Below are positions 16,835-27,919 of a stretch of 64,000 nt of DNA, piece by piece (the first letter of the stretch is position 1; every line of letters begins with the position of its first letter). The notes beneath the pieces were generated by a model, which searched no databases, had not been told where the DNA came from, and worked only from the letters and a program-made list of their open reading frames with translations. The position numbers and the translations under genes are program-made. The DNA is taken from positions 1 to 64,000 of the forward strand of contig NZ_LOEP01000016.1 in the NCBI RefSeq assembly GCF_001482285.1, read 5' to 3'. The DNA comes from Haloferax sp. Q22. GTDB lineage: Archaea; Halobacteriota; Halobacteria; Halobacteriales; Haloferacaceae.

Positions 16835-19303
16835 TCAGTCGAGTCTGTCGGAACGATCGTCGTCGATGCGGTCGGAACGGCCGTCTGCGTCGAGACCACC
16901 GTCGGTCGCCGGGGCGTCGAGTTCGACGGTCGACGCAGCGTCGGAGTCGACGAGCGCGCCGTCGCGGCCCGCGGCGTCGTGGTCGACGGTGAACTCGGAG
17001 ACGAGCGACATCAGCCGCTCGGACTGGGTGGCGAGACGGTCCGCGCCGTCGGAGACCTCGCTGAGCGAGGCGGTCTGTTCTTCGGCCGCGGCCGCGACCG
17101 ACTCGGCGCGCTCGGCGGTCTCGTCACTGATATCGGACACGCGGTCCATCATCGACGCGACCTCCTCGGTCGAGGCGGCCTGTTCGTCCGTGGTCCGGCT
17201 GATTTCGTCGACGCCGTCGGTCGTCTCGCGGACGTTCTCGACGATGGTGTCCAGCGAGTCGCGGGCGGTCTGGACCGCGTCGACGCCGGAGTCGACGGCG
17301 TCGCGCGTCTCGCGCATCTCGGAGACGGACGCCGCGGACTTCGCTTGGACCTCCTCGATGGTCGCCTCGATTTCCTCGGCGGAGGCCTTGGTCTCGCCGG
17401 CGAGTTCCTTGACTTCGTTGGCGACGACCGAGAAGCCCTCGCCGGCCTCGCCGGCGCGGGCGGCCTCGATGTTCGCGTTGAGCGCGAGGATGTTCGTCTG
17501 CTCCGCGATGTCGGTGATGAGTTCGACGATGTCGCCGATTTCGGCCATGTCGCCTTCGAGGTCCTCGATGCGGTCGACCGTTCGGCGGGTCTGCGTCTCG
17601 ACGGTCTCGATGGTGTCGATGGCGTTAGCGGCCGCCTCGTGGCCGTCCTCGCTCGCTTCGAGGGTGTGCTGGGCTGTGCGTTCGAGTTCGCTCGCCGAGG
17701 AGGCGACCTCCTCGATGGTCGCAGAGAGGTTGCTCGTCTCGCTCGTCGTCTGCCGGAGATTCTCGCGCTGTTCGTGCGCGCCCTCGGCCATGACCTGCGT
17801 GGATTCGCTGACCTGCCGGCTCGCGCGCTCTATCTCTTGGGAACTCGCGGTGACCTCCTGACTGGCCGCGGCGACGGTCTCGGCGAACTCGACGACCTCC
17901 GCGACGGTCGCTTCGAGTTCGTCGGCCATGTCGTTGAACGACCGCGCCATCTCGTTCATCGCGTCGTTGTCGGCGTCCTCGGACATCCGGCGCGTGAGGT
18001 CGCCGTCGGCGGCGTCCGCCATCGTCTCGCTGAACTCGGCCGCCTTCGCTTCGAGTTCGGTGATGAGGGCTTCGAGTTCCGTGTGCGTCTGGCCCATCGA
18101 CTCGCCGAACGACCCCGGAATGTCTTCGTCGAGGACGGGGTCATCGAAGCGCTTGTCCGCGAGCGCCTCGGCCTGCCCGGCGACGGTTGTCAGATACGCC
18201 TGCATCGACTCGAAGGAGTCGTACAGCCGGCCCATCTCGTCGATGCGGGCGGTGTTCGGGAGGTCGCCGTCGACCTCGCCGTTGGCGATATCGTCGGCGT
18301 TGCGGGCGACGACCGAGAGCGACCGCGCGGTGCCGCGGCCGATGGTCGCACCGACGAGGAACAGCGCGCCGACGGCGAAGGCGACGAGGAGCATCACGTT
18401 CGTCGTCACCTGTGACTGGAGCGCGAACGCCCGGTCGGCCGGGACGTGGTAGGTGAGCACCCAGTCGGTGCCGGTGATAGGCGCGTACGCCATTGCGTAC
18501 TCGCCGGACTCCATGCCCGTGCGGGCGGAGACGACATCGTAGCCGGTCTGCCCGGACAGCGCGGCATCGATGGCCTCGATGGACGAGCCGTCGGCGGCCG
18601 CGTACTGGTCGAGGATGGACGCCTTGCGGTTGTCGAAGAGGATGGTTCCCGACTCGGAGACGACCTTGGTGTCGCCGGTCGCATAGGGCGATTCGAACTG
18701 GTGGGAGCCGGCTTCCAGCGACGCCGTCAGGACGATTGCCCCGTTGGCGCCGGAGACGGGGGCGGCGAACGCGACGACCGGTTCGCCGCCGGACTCGTAC
18801 GGCTCGGTGACGGTCACGGACTGGCCGGACGCCAGCGCCGCGGCGTCGTCGGCCCACGGCGCGGACAGCGAGTCGAGCGACTGCCCGGTCGCGCTGTCGG
18901 TCGTGCTGGCGACGACCGCGCCGGTGTCGGCGTCCACGTAGTGGAGCGAGTGAACGTCACCGGAGAGCTGGATGAGTTTCCCTTCGAGCCATCGTTGGTG
19001 GTCGGCCGCCGGGGTGCCCGCCGGCTGGTCGGCAAGCGACTCGGCGAGGAACGAGACGGTCGACTCCTTCGAGGACACCCAGTCGGAGACCGACTTGGCC
19101 TCCGTCGCCGCCGCGCCGCGAATCTGGGACTCGGTCTGCGACTCCACGACGGATTTGGTGTCGAAGTGGATGTACGCGCCCGCGCCGCCCATGACGACCA
19201 CGATGAGGAGGAGCACGACGCCGAACTTCGCCGCGTAGCGGCGGCGAATCACGTTCGGAAGCGCTCGTTCGAGGAGGCTCGTCAGCCGCGAGAACGGGTT
19301 CAT
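16835..19303 (-). CDS. Transmembrane methyl-accepting transducer with Cache-like sensor
   Basis: The product has 822 residues. TM1 (27-46), an extracellular Cache-like domain (about 50-298, with [15 protein letters not shown] and [20 protein letters not shown]) and TM2 (301-322) precede two HAMP segments and an MCP signalling domain with tip [29 protein letters not shown]. Its ATG overlaps the stop of the preceding binding-protein gene (ATGA), so the two are translationally coupled. Such pairs resemble BasB-BasT of Halobacterium, where a binding lipoprotein presents an amino acid to its transducer. The ligand here is not known. Confidence 0.92.
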   Translation of the reverse strand: MNPFSRLTSLLERALPNVIRRRYAAKFGVVLLLIVVVMGGAGAYIHFDTKSVVESQTESQIRGAAATEAKSVSDWVSSKESTVSFLAESLADQPAGTPAADHQRWLEGKLIQLSGDVHSLHYVDADTGAVVASTTDSATGQSLDSLSAPWADDAAALASGQSVTVTEPYESGGEPVVAFAAPVSGANGAIVLTASLEAGSHQFESPYATGDTKVVSESGTILFDNRKASILDQYAAADGSSIEAIDAALSGQTGYDVVSARTGMESGEYAMAYAPITGTDWVLTYHVPADRAFALQSQVTTNVMLLVAFAVGALFLVGATIGRGTARSLSVVARNADDIANGEVDGDLPNTARIDEMGRLYDSFESMQAYLTTVAGQAEALADKRFDDPVLDEDIPGSFGESMGQTHTELEALITELEAKAAEFSETMADAADGDLTRRMSEDADNDAMNEMARSFNDMADELEATVAEVVEFAETVAAASQEVTASSQEIERASRQVSESTQVMAEGAHEQRENLRQTTSETSNLSATIEEVASSASELERTAQHTLEASEDGHEAAANAIDTIETVETQTRRTVDRIEDLEGDMAEIGDIVELITDIAEQTNILALNANIEAARAGEAGEGFSVVANEVKELAGETKASAEEIEATIEEVQAKSAASVSEMRETRDAVDSGVDAVQTARDSLDTIVENVRETTDGVDEISRTTDEQAASTEEVASMMDRVSDISDETAERAESVAAAAEEQTASLSEVSDGADRLATQSERLMSLVSEFTVDHDAAGRDGALVDSDAASTVELDAPATDGGLDADGRSDRIDDDRSDRLD

Positions 19304-20544
19304 TGGTCACCCCCGGACTCGAAGAACTGGCGCTGGAGGAGTTCGACCTGTTCGACCGAGCCGTTGTGGACACGCTCGACGAGGTACGAACTCAGCGGTT
19401 CGAGCGCGGCCGTGAGGTCGACCCCGCTCGACGCGCCCTGATAGTTCAGTTCGCGGCCGGCGTCGACGAGGGTCCGAACCCGGTCGAACTCGCCGACTGA
19501 GACGGTGTGTCCGGTTCCACCCGAGACCGCCTGCAGGGCGTCGGCGATGGCCGGTCCGGACGCCTCGCCCGCGTACTCCGCCGCGGTCGCCATGAGGAAC
19601 AAGGCGTCGTAGGCGTTCGCCGCATAGGGTTGCAGGGGCGCGATGTCGGAGAGCCGCTGGGAGAGGTGGAAGTAGCCGTCAGTCCGAACCGACGACAGCG
19701 AGGCGCTGTAGAAGCCCTCGTAATAGGACGGTATCTCGCCGTCGAAGAGGCCCGCCGAGAAGACCCACGGGGCCTCGTAGTCGGATGCGCCGTAGGCGTC
19801 GAGGACGCCTCCTTCCTGTCCGGGGACGCTGACGAAGCCGACCGCGTCGGGCGAGTCGGCGAACACCTCGTCGACGACGCCGCCGAAGTCGTCCGCGGCC
19901 GGGTCGTAGCTGACCTCGGTGACGACCTCCGCGTCGAGTTGGTCGCCGAGCGCGGTGCCGAGGTCCGAGCCGAACGCCCCGTCGACGGTGAGGAGGGCGA
20001 CCCGGTCGGCGTCGGCGTACTGCGGCGCGTCGAGAATCTTCGCCATCGCGGTCGCTTGCAGGCTGTCGCTCGGGACGGTCCGGCCGAAGAACTTCCGCCC
20101 GTCGGAGCGCCCGGCGTCCGAGAGCCGCGGGTTCGTGCTCGCCGGAGACATCTCCATGACGGCGTCGTCGGCCGCCTTCGGAGCGAGCGCGAGCGACACG
20201 TCGCTGACGAGGCCGCCGACGAAGCCGACGACGCCCGCGTCGACCAGCGAGGCGTAGCCGTCAGTCGCGACCGACGCGGACCCCTCCGTGTCCACGGTGG
20301 TCAGTTCGACCGGCCGCCCGAGCACGCCGCCCGCGCGGTTGATGTCTTCGACCGCCTGCTCGGCGGCACGCTTGCCGTGCGTTCCAACCTGCTCCAGCGA
20401 CCCGCTGACGGGCAACATCGCCCCGAATCGAACGGGCTCCCCGGACTCCGTTCCGAACGTCCCCACGCACCCGGACAGCGAGCCGAGCCCCACCGCGCCG
20501 GCGGCGGTGCGAAGAAACGTTCGTCTGTCGTACCTTGCTGTCAC
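19300..20544 (-). CDS. Type-1 (Leu/Ile/Val-like) substrate-binding lipoprotein
   Basis: The product has 414 residues from a GTG at 20544 that directly precedes the Tat motif [13 protein letters not shown] and lipobox LSGC (Cys26). A TATA box lies 25-31 bp upstream, which supports this start over upstream in-frame codons. The mature part is a family-I periplasmic-binding fold ([32 protein letters not shown] and VDTEGSAS). No permease or ATPase genes are adjacent. The gene is instead coupled to a chemotaxis transducer, so its main job is probably sensing. Confidence 0.88.
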   Translation of the reverse strand: MTARYDRRTFLRTAAGAVGLGSLSGCVGTFGTESGEPVRFGAMLPVSGSLEQVGTHGKRAAEQAVEDINRAGGVLGRPVELTTVDTEGSASVATDGYASLVDAGVVGFVGGLVSDVSLALAPKAADDAVMEMSPASTNPRLSDAGRSDGRKFFGRTVPSDSLQATAMAKILDAPQYADADRVALLTVDGAFGSDLGTALGDQLDAEVVTEVSYDPAADDFGGVVDEVFADSPDAVGFVSVPGQEGGVLDAYGASDYEAPWVFSAGLFDGEIPSYYEGFYSASLSSVRTDGYFHLSQRLSDIAPLQPYAANAYDALFLMATAAEYAGEASGPAIADALQAVSGGTGHTVSVGEFDRVRTLVDAGRELNYQGASSGVDLTAALEPLSSYLVERVHNGSVEQVELLQRQFFESGGDQ

Positions 20545-20567
20545 AGATTGCCCGAGACAACTCCCCC

Positions 20568-20575
20568 ATATAATT
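20568..20575 (-). promoter_or_regulatory. TATA box of the binding-protein/transducer operon
   Basis: AATTATAT on the minus strand is 24-31 bp before the GTG start at 20544. This is the standard distance for a leaderless transcript and argues for the GTG start. Confidence 0.6.
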
Positions 20576-20761
20576 TTGGGCCGCCAATTATCATACGCTG
20601 TATTTTTGGGAGGATTGTCCAACATCGAACACGAAATATGGACATGCTACCATTCGACATACAACCGGGTCGTCGCAGCGGGCGGGTTTGACTCGGGTCG
20701 CGCGCACCCCGTCGGCCGGGGCATCGTAGCGTTTTATCCGCCGGCCCGCCCACGTGCGGAC

Positions 20762-23485
20762 ATGACTACTCAGGGAATCGTCGGACAGTTCCTCTCGTTG
20801 AAAGAGGAGACCGACGCCGACCTGCTCGCCATGCAGTGCGGCGACTTCTACGAGTTCTTCGCCGACGACGCCGAGACGGTCGGCCGCGAACTCGACCTCA
20901 AGGTCTCCCAGAAGTCCTCGCACGGGTCGTCGTATCCGATGGCGGGCGTGCCGCTGAACGACCTGACGCCCTACCTCAAGGCGCTCGTCGAGCGCGGCTA
21001 CCGGGTCGCCGTCGCCGACCAGTACGAGACCGAGTCCGGCGACCTCCGCCGCGAAATCAAGCGCGTCGTCACCCCGGGGACGCTCCTCGAAACGTCCCGT
21101 GCCGACGCGCAGTTCCTCGCGGCCGTCGTGACCGACGGCGACGGCGTCGGCCTCGCGTTCGCCGACATCACGACCGGCCAGTTCCTCGTGACCGAGGCCG
21201 AGACCGTCGACGACGCCGCGGCCGAACTCTACCGTTTCGCTCCCGTCGAAGTCCTCCCCGGCCCGGACCTGCGGAGCGACGACGAGACGCTCTCGCGGCT
21301 GCGCGAGGCCACCGACGCCTCTTTCTCGCTTTTCTCCGCCGAGGCGTTCGCGCCGGGTCGCGCCCGCCACGCCGTCCGCGAGCAGTTCGGCGCGTCAACG
21401 GTCGATAGCGTCGGCCTCGACTCCGACCTCGCGACCCGCGCCGCCGGCGGTGTCCTCGCCTACGTCGAGGAGACGGGCGCGGGCGTCCTCCGGTCGATGA
21501 CGCGCCTGCAGGTCTACCACCCCTCGGACCTGCTCGAACTCGACGCGACCACCCAGCGTAACCTCGAACTCACGGAGACGATGCACGGCGACCGCTCGGG
21601 GTCGCTGTTCGACACGATAGACCACACCGTCACCTCGCCCGGCGGCCGCCTCCTCCGCGAGTGGTTGACCCGGCCGCGGCGCGACCGCGACGAACTCGCT
21701 CGCCGCCTCGACGCGGTGCAGTCGCTCGCCTCGGCTGCCCTCGCCCGCGAGCGCGTCCGAGAGGTGCTCGACGGGGCGTACGACCTCGAACGACTCGCCT
21801 CCCGGTCGGCGTCCGGAAGCGCCGGCGCGTCCGACCTGCTGTCGGTTCGGGACACGCTCTCGGTGCTTCCCGCCCTCGCCGACGCCATCGAGGGGACCGA
21901 ACTCGCGGACTCCCCGCTCGCGGAAGTCGTCTCGCGGCCCGACCGGGACGCCGCGGCCGACCTCCGAACCGACCTCGCCGACGCGCTCGCGGAGGACCCG
22001 CCGAAGACGGTCACGCAGGGCGGCCTGTTCCAGACGGGCTACGACGACGAACTCGACGACCTCATCGAGCGCCACGAGTCGGCGAAGTCGTGGCTCGACA
22101 CGCTCGCCGACCGCGAGAAGCGGGACCACGGCCTCTCGCACGTCACCGTCGACCGCAACAAGACCGACGGCTACTACATCCAAGTCGGCAAGTCGGTCGC
22201 CGACCAGGTGCCCGACCACTACCGGCAGATAAAGACGCTCAAGAACTCCAAGCGCTTCGTCACCGAGGAGTTAGAGGAGAAAGAACGCGAGATTCTCCGG
22301 CTCGAAGAGGCCCGCGGCGACCTCGAATACGAACTGTTCGAGGACCTCCGCGAGCGCGTGGCCCAGCACGCCGAACTCCTACAGGACGTGGGTCGGACCA
22401 TCGCCGAGGTGGACGCGCTGGCGTCGCTCGCGACCCACGCCGCCGGCAACGGGTGGACGCGCCCCGAACTCACCGAGGCCGGAGCGCTCGACATCGAGGC
22501 CGGGCGCCACCCGGTCGTGGAGACGACGACCGACTTCGTCCCGAACGACCTCCGCATGGACGACGAGCGCGGCTTCCTCATTGTCACCGGGCCGAACATG
22601 TCCGGCAAATCGACGTACATGCGGCAGGCGGCGCTCATCACGCTCCTCGCGCAGGTCGGCAGTTTCGTCCCCGCGCGCTCGGCGACCGTCGGCGTCGTCG
22701 ACGGCATCTACACCCGCGTCGGCGCGCTGGACGAACTCGCGCAGGGTCGCTCGACGTTCATGGTCGAGATGCAGGAGCTCTCGAACATCCTCCACTCGGC
22801 CACCGAGGACTCGCTCGTCATCTTAGACGAGGTGGGCCGCGGGACCGCGACCTACGACGGTATCTCCATCGCGTGGGCGGCCACCGAGTACCTCCACAAC
22901 GAAGTGCGCGCGAAGACGCTGTTCGCCACGCACTACCACGAACTGACGAGCCTCGCGGACCACCTCGACCGCGTCGCCAACGTCCACGTCGCGGCCGACG
23001 AGCGCGACGGGGACGTGACGTTCCTCAGAACCGTCGTCGACGGCCCGACCGACCGGAGCTACGGGATTCACGTCGCCGACCTCGCGGGCGTCCCGCGCCC
23101 GGTGGTCGACCGCGCCGCCGACGTGCTCGACCGGCTCCGCGAGGAGAAGGCCATCGAGGCGAAGGGGTCCGGAACCTCGGAGCCCGTACAGGCCGTCTTC
23201 GACGTGGGAAGTGGGCAGATGAAAGTCGCCGAGGGCCGTGACGCCACGGGCGGCTCAGCGGGCTCCGACGCGGCCGCGAACGGCGCGGCGGGCAACGGGT
23301 CGGTCGGTGCGGTCGCCGACGCGAGTACCGAGACGGAGGCGGACGCCGAGCCCGCGCTGGACTCGGAGACCGAAGCCGTCCTCGACGAACTCCGGGCGAC
23401 CGACGTGAACGATACGTCGCCGTTGGACCTGATGTCGAAGGTGCAGGCGTGGCAGTCGAAACTGGACGGCGGTGACGGCGAATGA
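20762..23485 (+). CDS. mutS: DNA mismatch repair protein MutS
   Basis: The product has 907 residues. The mismatch-recognition domain has the F-x-E motif in GDFYEFF (about residues 27-33). Connector, clamp and lever regions follow, then the ATPase with Walker A GPNMSGKSTYMRQ and the signature/Walker B stretch STFMVEMQELSNIL...LDEVGRGTATYDG. An acidic Ala/Gly-rich tail precedes a C-terminal helix pair (ELRATDVNDTSPLDLM). The start MTTQGIVGQFLSLKEE follows a TTTTATCC box about 26 bp upstream. It overlaps mutL by ATGA. This is the MutS1 type, which works with MutL. Confidence 0.96.
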   Translation: MTTQGIVGQFLSLKEETDADLLAMQCGDFYEFFADDAETVGRELDLKVSQKSSHGSSYPMAGVPLNDLTPYLKALVERGYRVAVADQYETESGDLRREIKRVVTPGTLLETSRADAQFLAAVVTDGDGVGLAFADITTGQFLVTEAETVDDAAAELYRFAPVEVLPGPDLRSDDETLSRLREATDASFSLFSAEAFAPGRARHAVREQFGASTVDSVGLDSDLATRAAGGVLAYVEETGAGVLRSMTRLQVYHPSDLLELDATTQRNLELTETMHGDRSGSLFDTIDHTVTSPGGRLLREWLTRPRRDRDELARRLDAVQSLASAALARERVREVLDGAYDLERLASRSASGSAGASDLLSVRDTLSVLPALADAIEGTELADSPLAEVVSRPDRDAAADLRTDLADALAEDPPKTVTQGGLFQTGYDDELDDLIERHESAKSWLDTLADREKRDHGLSHVTVDRNKTDGYYIQVGKSVADQVPDHYRQIKTLKNSKRFVTEELEEKEREILRLEEARGDLEYELFEDLRERVAQHAELLQDVGRTIAEVDALASLATHAAGNGWTRPELTEAGALDIEAGRHPVVETTTDFVPNDLRMDDERGFLIVTGPNMSGKSTYMRQAALITLLAQVGSFVPARSATVGVVDGIYTRVGALDELAQGRSTFMVEMQELSNILHSATEDSLVILDEVGRGTATYDGISIAWAATEYLHNEVRAKTLFATHYHELTSLADHLDRVANVHVAADERDGDVTFLRTVVDGPTDRSYGIHVADLAGVPRPVVDRAADVLDRLREEKAIEAKGSGTSEPVQAVFDVGSGQMKVAEGRDATGGSAGSDAAANGAAGNGSVGAVADASTETEADAEPALDSETEAVLDELRATDVNDTSPLDLMSKVQAWQSKLDGGDGE

Positions 23486-25719
23486 GCGACATCAAACAGC
23501 TCGACGAGAAGACCATCCAGCGCATCGCCGCCGGCGAGGTGGTCGAGCGACCGGCCTCGGTCGTCAAGGAGCTGTTCGAAAACAGCCTCGACGCGGACGC
23601 GACGCGCATCTCCGTGGCCGTCGACGCCGGCGGCGTGGAGGTCGTCCGCATCCGTGACGACGGCGTCGGCATGAGCGAAGAAGACCTCGAACTCGCCGTC
23701 CGCGAGCACACGACGAGCAAAATCGGCGACATCGAGGACCTCGAAGCCGGCGTCGGCACCCTCGGCTTCCGCGGCGAGGCGCTCCACACCATCGGCGCGG
23801 TGTCGCGGCTGACCATCCGGTCGAAGCCCCGCGGCGGCGACGTGGGCACCGAGTTGAAATACGAGGGCGGCGAGGTCGAGTCGATTCGACCCGCCGGCTG
23901 TCCCGAGGGGACCGTCGTCGAGGTCGACGACCTGTTTTACAACACGCCCGCCCGCCGGAAGTTCCTCAAGACGACGGCGACCGAGTTCGACCACGTCAAC
24001 GCGGTCGTCACGCACTACGCCCTCGCCAACCCCGACGTGGCCGTCTCGCTCGAACACGACGACCGCGAGGTGTTCGCTACCGAGGGCCGCGGCGACCTCC
24101 AGTCGACCGTGCTCTCGGTGTACGGCCGCGAGGTCGCGGAGTCGATGGTCCCTGTCGACCACAACGCCTCCGGCGTCTCCGTCTCGGGTCTCGTGAGCCA
24201 CCCCGAGACGACCCGGAGCACCCGCGACTACCTCTCGACGTTCGTCAACGGCCGTTACGTCACGGACCGCGTGCTCCGCGAGGCCGTCCTCGACGCCTAC
24301 GGCGGCCAACTCGACGCCGACCGCTATCCCTTCGCGGTGCTGTTCGTCGAAGTCGCCCCCGACGCCGTGGACGTGAACGTCCACCCGCGGAAGATGGAGG
24401 TCCGCTGGGACGACGAGTCTGGCGTCAAGCGCGACGTGACCGACGCGGTCGAAGACGCACTCTTGAGCAACGGCCTCGTCCGGTCGTCGGCTCCGCGTGG
24501 TCGGTCGAAAGCCGACGAGGCGGCTATCGAACCCGGCTCACCCGACGGCAACGACGCGACCTCGATGGACCCCCACGAGGTCCGGGAAGCGGAGCCGGAC
24601 GGCGAAACAGACGACGACGCGAATTCCCCGTCCGTACGAGACGTGCAGTCGGCGCGGGAGGCCCGCGAGTCGGGCGCTCGGTCGAACTCGGACCCGGATG
24701 CGGCCGCGACCGACGACGCCACCCCGGACACCACGCCTGCAACTGAACGGGGGGCGGGGGTCGACGCCGAGAATCCGGCTGACGGCGATGCATCCGACTC
24801 AGCCGCCGAAACGCCGACCGACTCGGCCGGTTCCACTTCGACGCCAGCGTCCACGCCGCCGACGCCGCCCCGCGAGTACGACCTCGCGCCGGGTCCGGAG
24901 ACGACCGAGCAGTCGTCGCTGGCGACCGACGACGGGTCCGAAGCGGGGGCGACACGGGAGGCGGGGTCGTCCGGCGACCACGAATCGGAGACCGAGCCGG
25001 GCAGCGGAACCCCTCCGCGTCGTCCCTCGCGCATCGCCGCACCGACGACCCAGCGCGACCTCTCCGGTGAGGAGGCGGACCTCTCGCCCGAGTTCGACTC
25101 GCTTCCGTCGATGCGAATCATTGGTCAACTCGCGGACACCTACATCGTCGCCGAGACCGACGAGGGGTTGGTCCTCGTCGACCAGCACGCCGCCGACGAG
25201 CGCGTGAACTACGAGCGCCTGAAGGGCGAGGTCGAAGGCGACACCCCGACGCAGGCGCTGGCCGACCCGGTCGAACTCGAACTCACGGCGCGCGAGGCGG
25301 CGCTGTTCGAGGAGTACCGCGAGGCGCTGGCGCAGGTGGGCTTCCACGCCGGGCGGACCGGCGAGCGGACCGTCTCGGTGCGGACCGTGCCGGCGGTGTT
25401 CGACGCCGCGCTTGACCCCGGTCTACTCCGCGACGCGCTGACGGCGTTCGTCCGCGAGGAGGCCGACGGCGGCCGGAAGACCGTCGACGCCGTCGCCGAC
25501 GAACTGCTGTCGGACCTCGCGTGTTACCCCTCGATTACGGGCAACACGTCGCTCCGGGAAGGCACCGTGCTCGACCTGCTCGCGGCGCTCGACGACTGCG
25601 AGAACCCCTACGCCTGCCCACACGGCCGCCCGGTCATCGTCGAGTTCGACCGCGACGAAATCGCCTCGCGCTTCGAGCGTGACTACCCCGGCCACGGCGG
25701 GCGGCGACGCGAGGAGTAG
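23482..25719 (+). CDS. mutL: DNA mismatch repair protein MutL
   Basis: The product has 745 residues. The GHKL ATPase N-terminus shows RIAAGEVVERPASVVKELFENSLDA, IRDDGVGMS and TLGFRGEAL. A long low-complexity acidic, Ser/Thr/Pro-rich linker (about residues 335-535) leads to the C-terminal dimerisation/endonuclease domain. There the metal motif DQHA-x2-E-x4-E is intact (DQHAADERVNYE), so nicking activity is expected. It is translationally coupled to mutS. Confidence 0.96.
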   Translation: MSDIKQLDEKTIQRIAAGEVVERPASVVKELFENSLDADATRISVAVDAGGVEVVRIRDDGVGMSEEDLELAVREHTTSKIGDIEDLEAGVGTLGFRGEALHTIGAVSRLTIRSKPRGGDVGTELKYEGGEVESIRPAGCPEGTVVEVDDLFYNTPARRKFLKTTATEFDHVNAVVTHYALANPDVAVSLEHDDREVFATEGRGDLQSTVLSVYGREVAESMVPVDHNASGVSVSGLVSHPETTRSTRDYLSTFVNGRYVTDRVLREAVLDAYGGQLDADRYPFAVLFVEVAPDAVDVNVHPRKMEVRWDDESGVKRDVTDAVEDALLSNGLVRSSAPRGRSKADEAAIEPGSPDGNDATSMDPHEVREAEPDGETDDDANSPSVRDVQSAREARESGARSNSDPDAAATDDATPDTTPATERGAGVDAENPADGDASDSAAETPTDSAGSTSTPASTPPTPPREYDLAPGPETTEQSSLATDDGSEAGATREAGSSGDHESETEPGSGTPPRRPSRIAAPTTQRDLSGEEADLSPEFDSLPSMRIIGQLADTYIVAETDEGLVLVDQHAADERVNYERLKGEVEGDTPTQALADPVELELTAREAALFEEYREALAQVGFHAGRTGERTVSVRTVPAVFDAALDPGLLRDALTAFVREEADGGRKTVDAVADELLSDLACYPSITGNTSLREGTVLDLLAALDDCENPYACPHGRPVIVEFDRDEIASRFERDYPGHGGRRREE

Positions 25720-25829
25720 CCGGCGCGGGTCGGTCGCGTTGCCCGCCGCTATCCGCGACCCGACCGCCGATTCTCGGAACCGATAGCATCGGCGAGGATT
25801 CAAGTCGGGGCACCGAGACGGTGGAGGCG

Positions 25830-26132
25830 ATGAACCCGCTGGTCTTTCTGGGCATTTGCTTCGGGCCGCTGGCGCTCGTCGTCTCGTATCTCTTCACGGC
25901 GGCGACGGGACCGAGCGTACCGCCGTGGGCCGACGCGGCCGGGCAGGCGATTCGCCTCTACGGGACGGCGGCCGCCGTGGTCGTCGGCCCGCTGGCACTC
26001 CACGCCGACCGACTGGACCTCGCCCGCGAGAGCGACTGGGTTCCCTCGCCCGCCTACTACCTCGTTGCGATTCCGTTTCTGAGCATCCCAATCGCGTTCA
26101 TCTACCTCGTCCGGCGATTGACGGCCGCGTGA
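25830..26132 (+). CDS. Small three-helix membrane protein
   Basis: The product has 100 residues from MNPLVFLGICFG; a start at 25821 adds three. It has three hydrophobic segments: LVFLGICFGPLALVVSYLF, AIRLYGTAAAVVVGPLALH and YYLVAIPFLSIPIAFIYLV, with a short RRLTAA tail. I recognise no domain. It sits alone between mutL and kdgK. Confidence 0.6.
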   Translation: MNPLVFLGICFGPLALVVSYLFTAATGPSVPPWADAAGQAIRLYGTAAAVVVGPLALHADRLDLARESDWVPSPAYYLVAIPFLSIPIAFIYLVRRLTAA

Positions 26133-26188
26133 GCAGGCGTGGGGACCAGATCGGCCGCAGGCGCTGCATTCGACGGCAACGCCGGACG

Positions 26189-26195
26189 TTTATAT
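26189..26195 (+). promoter_or_regulatory. TATA box of kdgK
   Basis: TTTATAT is 22-28 bp upstream of the ATG at 26217, consistent with a leaderless message. Confidence 0.6.
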
Positions 26196-26216
26196 CGCGC
26201 CCGCGAACGGCCGTCC

Positions 26217-27173
26217 ATGACAGCACTCGTGACCTTCGGCGAGACGATGCTTCGGCTGTCGCCGCCGCGTGGCGAGCGACTCGAAACCGCCCGTGAACTC
26301 GAAGTGCAGGCGGGCGGCGCGGAGTCGAACGTCGCCGTCGCCGCCACCCGACTCGGAGGGGACGCAGCGTGGTTCTCGAAGCTCCCGGACTCGCCGCTCG
26401 GTCGGCGAATCGTCGGCGAACTCCGGAGCCACGGCGTCAACACCGACGGCGTCGTCTGGGCCGAAGACTCCCGACAGGGGCTCTACTACCTCGAACACGG
26501 GGCGTCGCCGCGCCCGACGAACGTCGTCTACGACCGCGCCGACGCGGCCGTGACGACGCTGGAGACGAGCGAAACCGACCTCGACGCCGTCCGAAACGCC
26601 GAGGTGTGCTACACGAGCGGCATCACGCCCGCGCTCTCCGAGACGCTCCGCGAGACCACGGCCGACGTGCTCGAAGCGGCGCAGAACGCCGGGACGACGA
26701 CCGCCTTCGACCTGAACTACCGGACGAAGCTCTGGTCGCCCGACGAGGCGGCCGAAGTCTACCGCGACCTGCTCGGTTCCATCGACCTGCTGTTCGCCGC
26801 CGAGCGCGACGCGGCGACCGTCCTCGGGCGCGACGGCGACGCCGAGTCGGTCGCTCGCGGCCTCGCCGAGGACTACGACATCGAAACCGTCGTGGTCACT
26901 CGCGGCGAGGAGGGATCGCTCGCCGTCTCCGGCGGAACGGTGTCCGAACAGGGCGTCTACGAGGCGGAGACGTTCGACGCCATCGGGACCGGCGACGCCT
27001 TCGTCGGCGGCTACCTCGCCAAGCACCTCGCCGGCGGGAGCGTAGCCGAGTCGCTGCAGTGGGCGTCGGCGACGGCGTCGCTCAAGCGGACTATCGAAGG
27101 GGACATCGCCATCGTCAATCCCGAAGACGTCGAGCGCGTCGTCGCCGACGAGGGCGACGGCATCTCGCGGTAG
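26217..27173 (+). CDS. kdgK: 2-keto-3-deoxygluconate kinase (PfkB/ribokinase family)
   Basis: The product has 318 residues. It has the PfkB N-terminal sugar-binding motif ([34 protein letters not shown]) and the C-terminal ATP/anion-hole motif [19 protein letters not shown] with catalytic Asp in GTGDAF. The sequence agrees with my memory of the Haloferax KDG kinase of the semi-phosphorylative Entner-Doudoroff pathway, which makes KDPG from KDG using ATP. Monocistronic, with a clear TATA box. Confidence 0.88.
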   Translation: MTALVTFGETMLRLSPPRGERLETARELEVQAGGAESNVAVAATRLGGDAAWFSKLPDSPLGRRIVGELRSHGVNTDGVVWAEDSRQGLYYLEHGASPRPTNVVYDRADAAVTTLETSETDLDAVRNAEVCYTSGITPALSETLRETTADVLEAAQNAGTTTAFDLNYRTKLWSPDEAAEVYRDLLGSIDLLFAAERDAATVLGRDGDAESVARGLAEDYDIETVVVTRGEEGSLAVSGGTVSEQGVYEAETFDAIGTGDAFVGGYLAKHLAGGSVAESLQWASATASLKRTIEGDIAIVNPEDVERVVADEGDGISR

Positions 27174-27224
27174 GACCGCCGGGCGACCGGCAGGCGTATT
27201 TCCGTCCGTCCAGTAGCCGCCGAT

Positions 27225-27869
27225 ATGGAGGTCACGACGACCGGCCGGTTCCGGGTCTATCACAGTCCGCGCGACGGAGACGAACTCCTCTTGCTCGAAC
27301 TCCCCGAGGAGCGCGTCGACTGGACCGACCCGGCCGTCGAGACCGACGTCGACGACGTCTACTCGCCGACCTACGTGCCACAGACCGGCTACAACGGCGA
27401 CCTCGCAGAGCGCGTCTCGGCGCTCGAACCCGGCAACGAAATCGAGGCCACGCTGACGTGGGACGACGGCGACCCGCGCTTTGCTGACGTGTCGGTCCGC
27501 GACCGGACCCGCTTTCGGTTCGTCGGTGCCGCGACGGGGCTGTTCGAGGCCGCCCGCGAGACGTGGCGGGCGACCGGCGACGGCGAAGCTATCGGCTCGC
27601 GCGTCACCTACGGCACCGACGGCGACCCGAACGCCGTGCTCTACGTCTTCGCGAAACAGCCCGGCGCGCGCGACCTGTTCGACGAGTTCGGCGACGGCGT
27701 CGTCCCCGTGGACCCGCTTTTAGACCGCCTCGACGACGAGGCCGACGTCCCCGACGCGCCCCGCGAGGTGTTCGTCCTGCGCCCCCTCGACGAGGAGTTC
27801 GTCCTCGTCGCCATCGCGCTCGACCGAGACGGACTGTTCGCGCGGACGATGCGCGACACCTACTGCTGA
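27225..27869 (+). CDS. Conserved haloarchaeal protein of unknown function
   Basis: The product has 214 residues, soluble and acidic, with no signal or membrane segment. It opens MEVTTTGRFRVYHSPRDGDELLLLEL and includes FRFVGAATGLFEAARETWRAT and YVFAKQPGARDLFDEFGDGVVPVDPLLDRL; the last part is probably a small alpha/beta domain. I recall such proteins as a haloarchaeal DUF (possibly DUF6663) with no known role. It follows kdgK by 51 bp on the same strand and may be co-transcribed. Confidence 0.7.
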   Translation: MEVTTTGRFRVYHSPRDGDELLLLELPEERVDWTDPAVETDVDDVYSPTYVPQTGYNGDLAERVSALEPGNEIEATLTWDDGDPRFADVSVRDRTRFRFVGAATGLFEAARETWRATGDGEAIGSRVTYGTDGDPNAVLYVFAKQPGARDLFDEFGDGVVPVDPLLDRLDDEADVPDAPREVFVLRPLDEEFVLVAIALDRDGLFARTMRDTYC

Positions 27870-27919
27870 CGCGTCTCCGCGGGCCGTTCGCGCCGGTGGT
27901 GCGACGGCCCCGCCACGAC

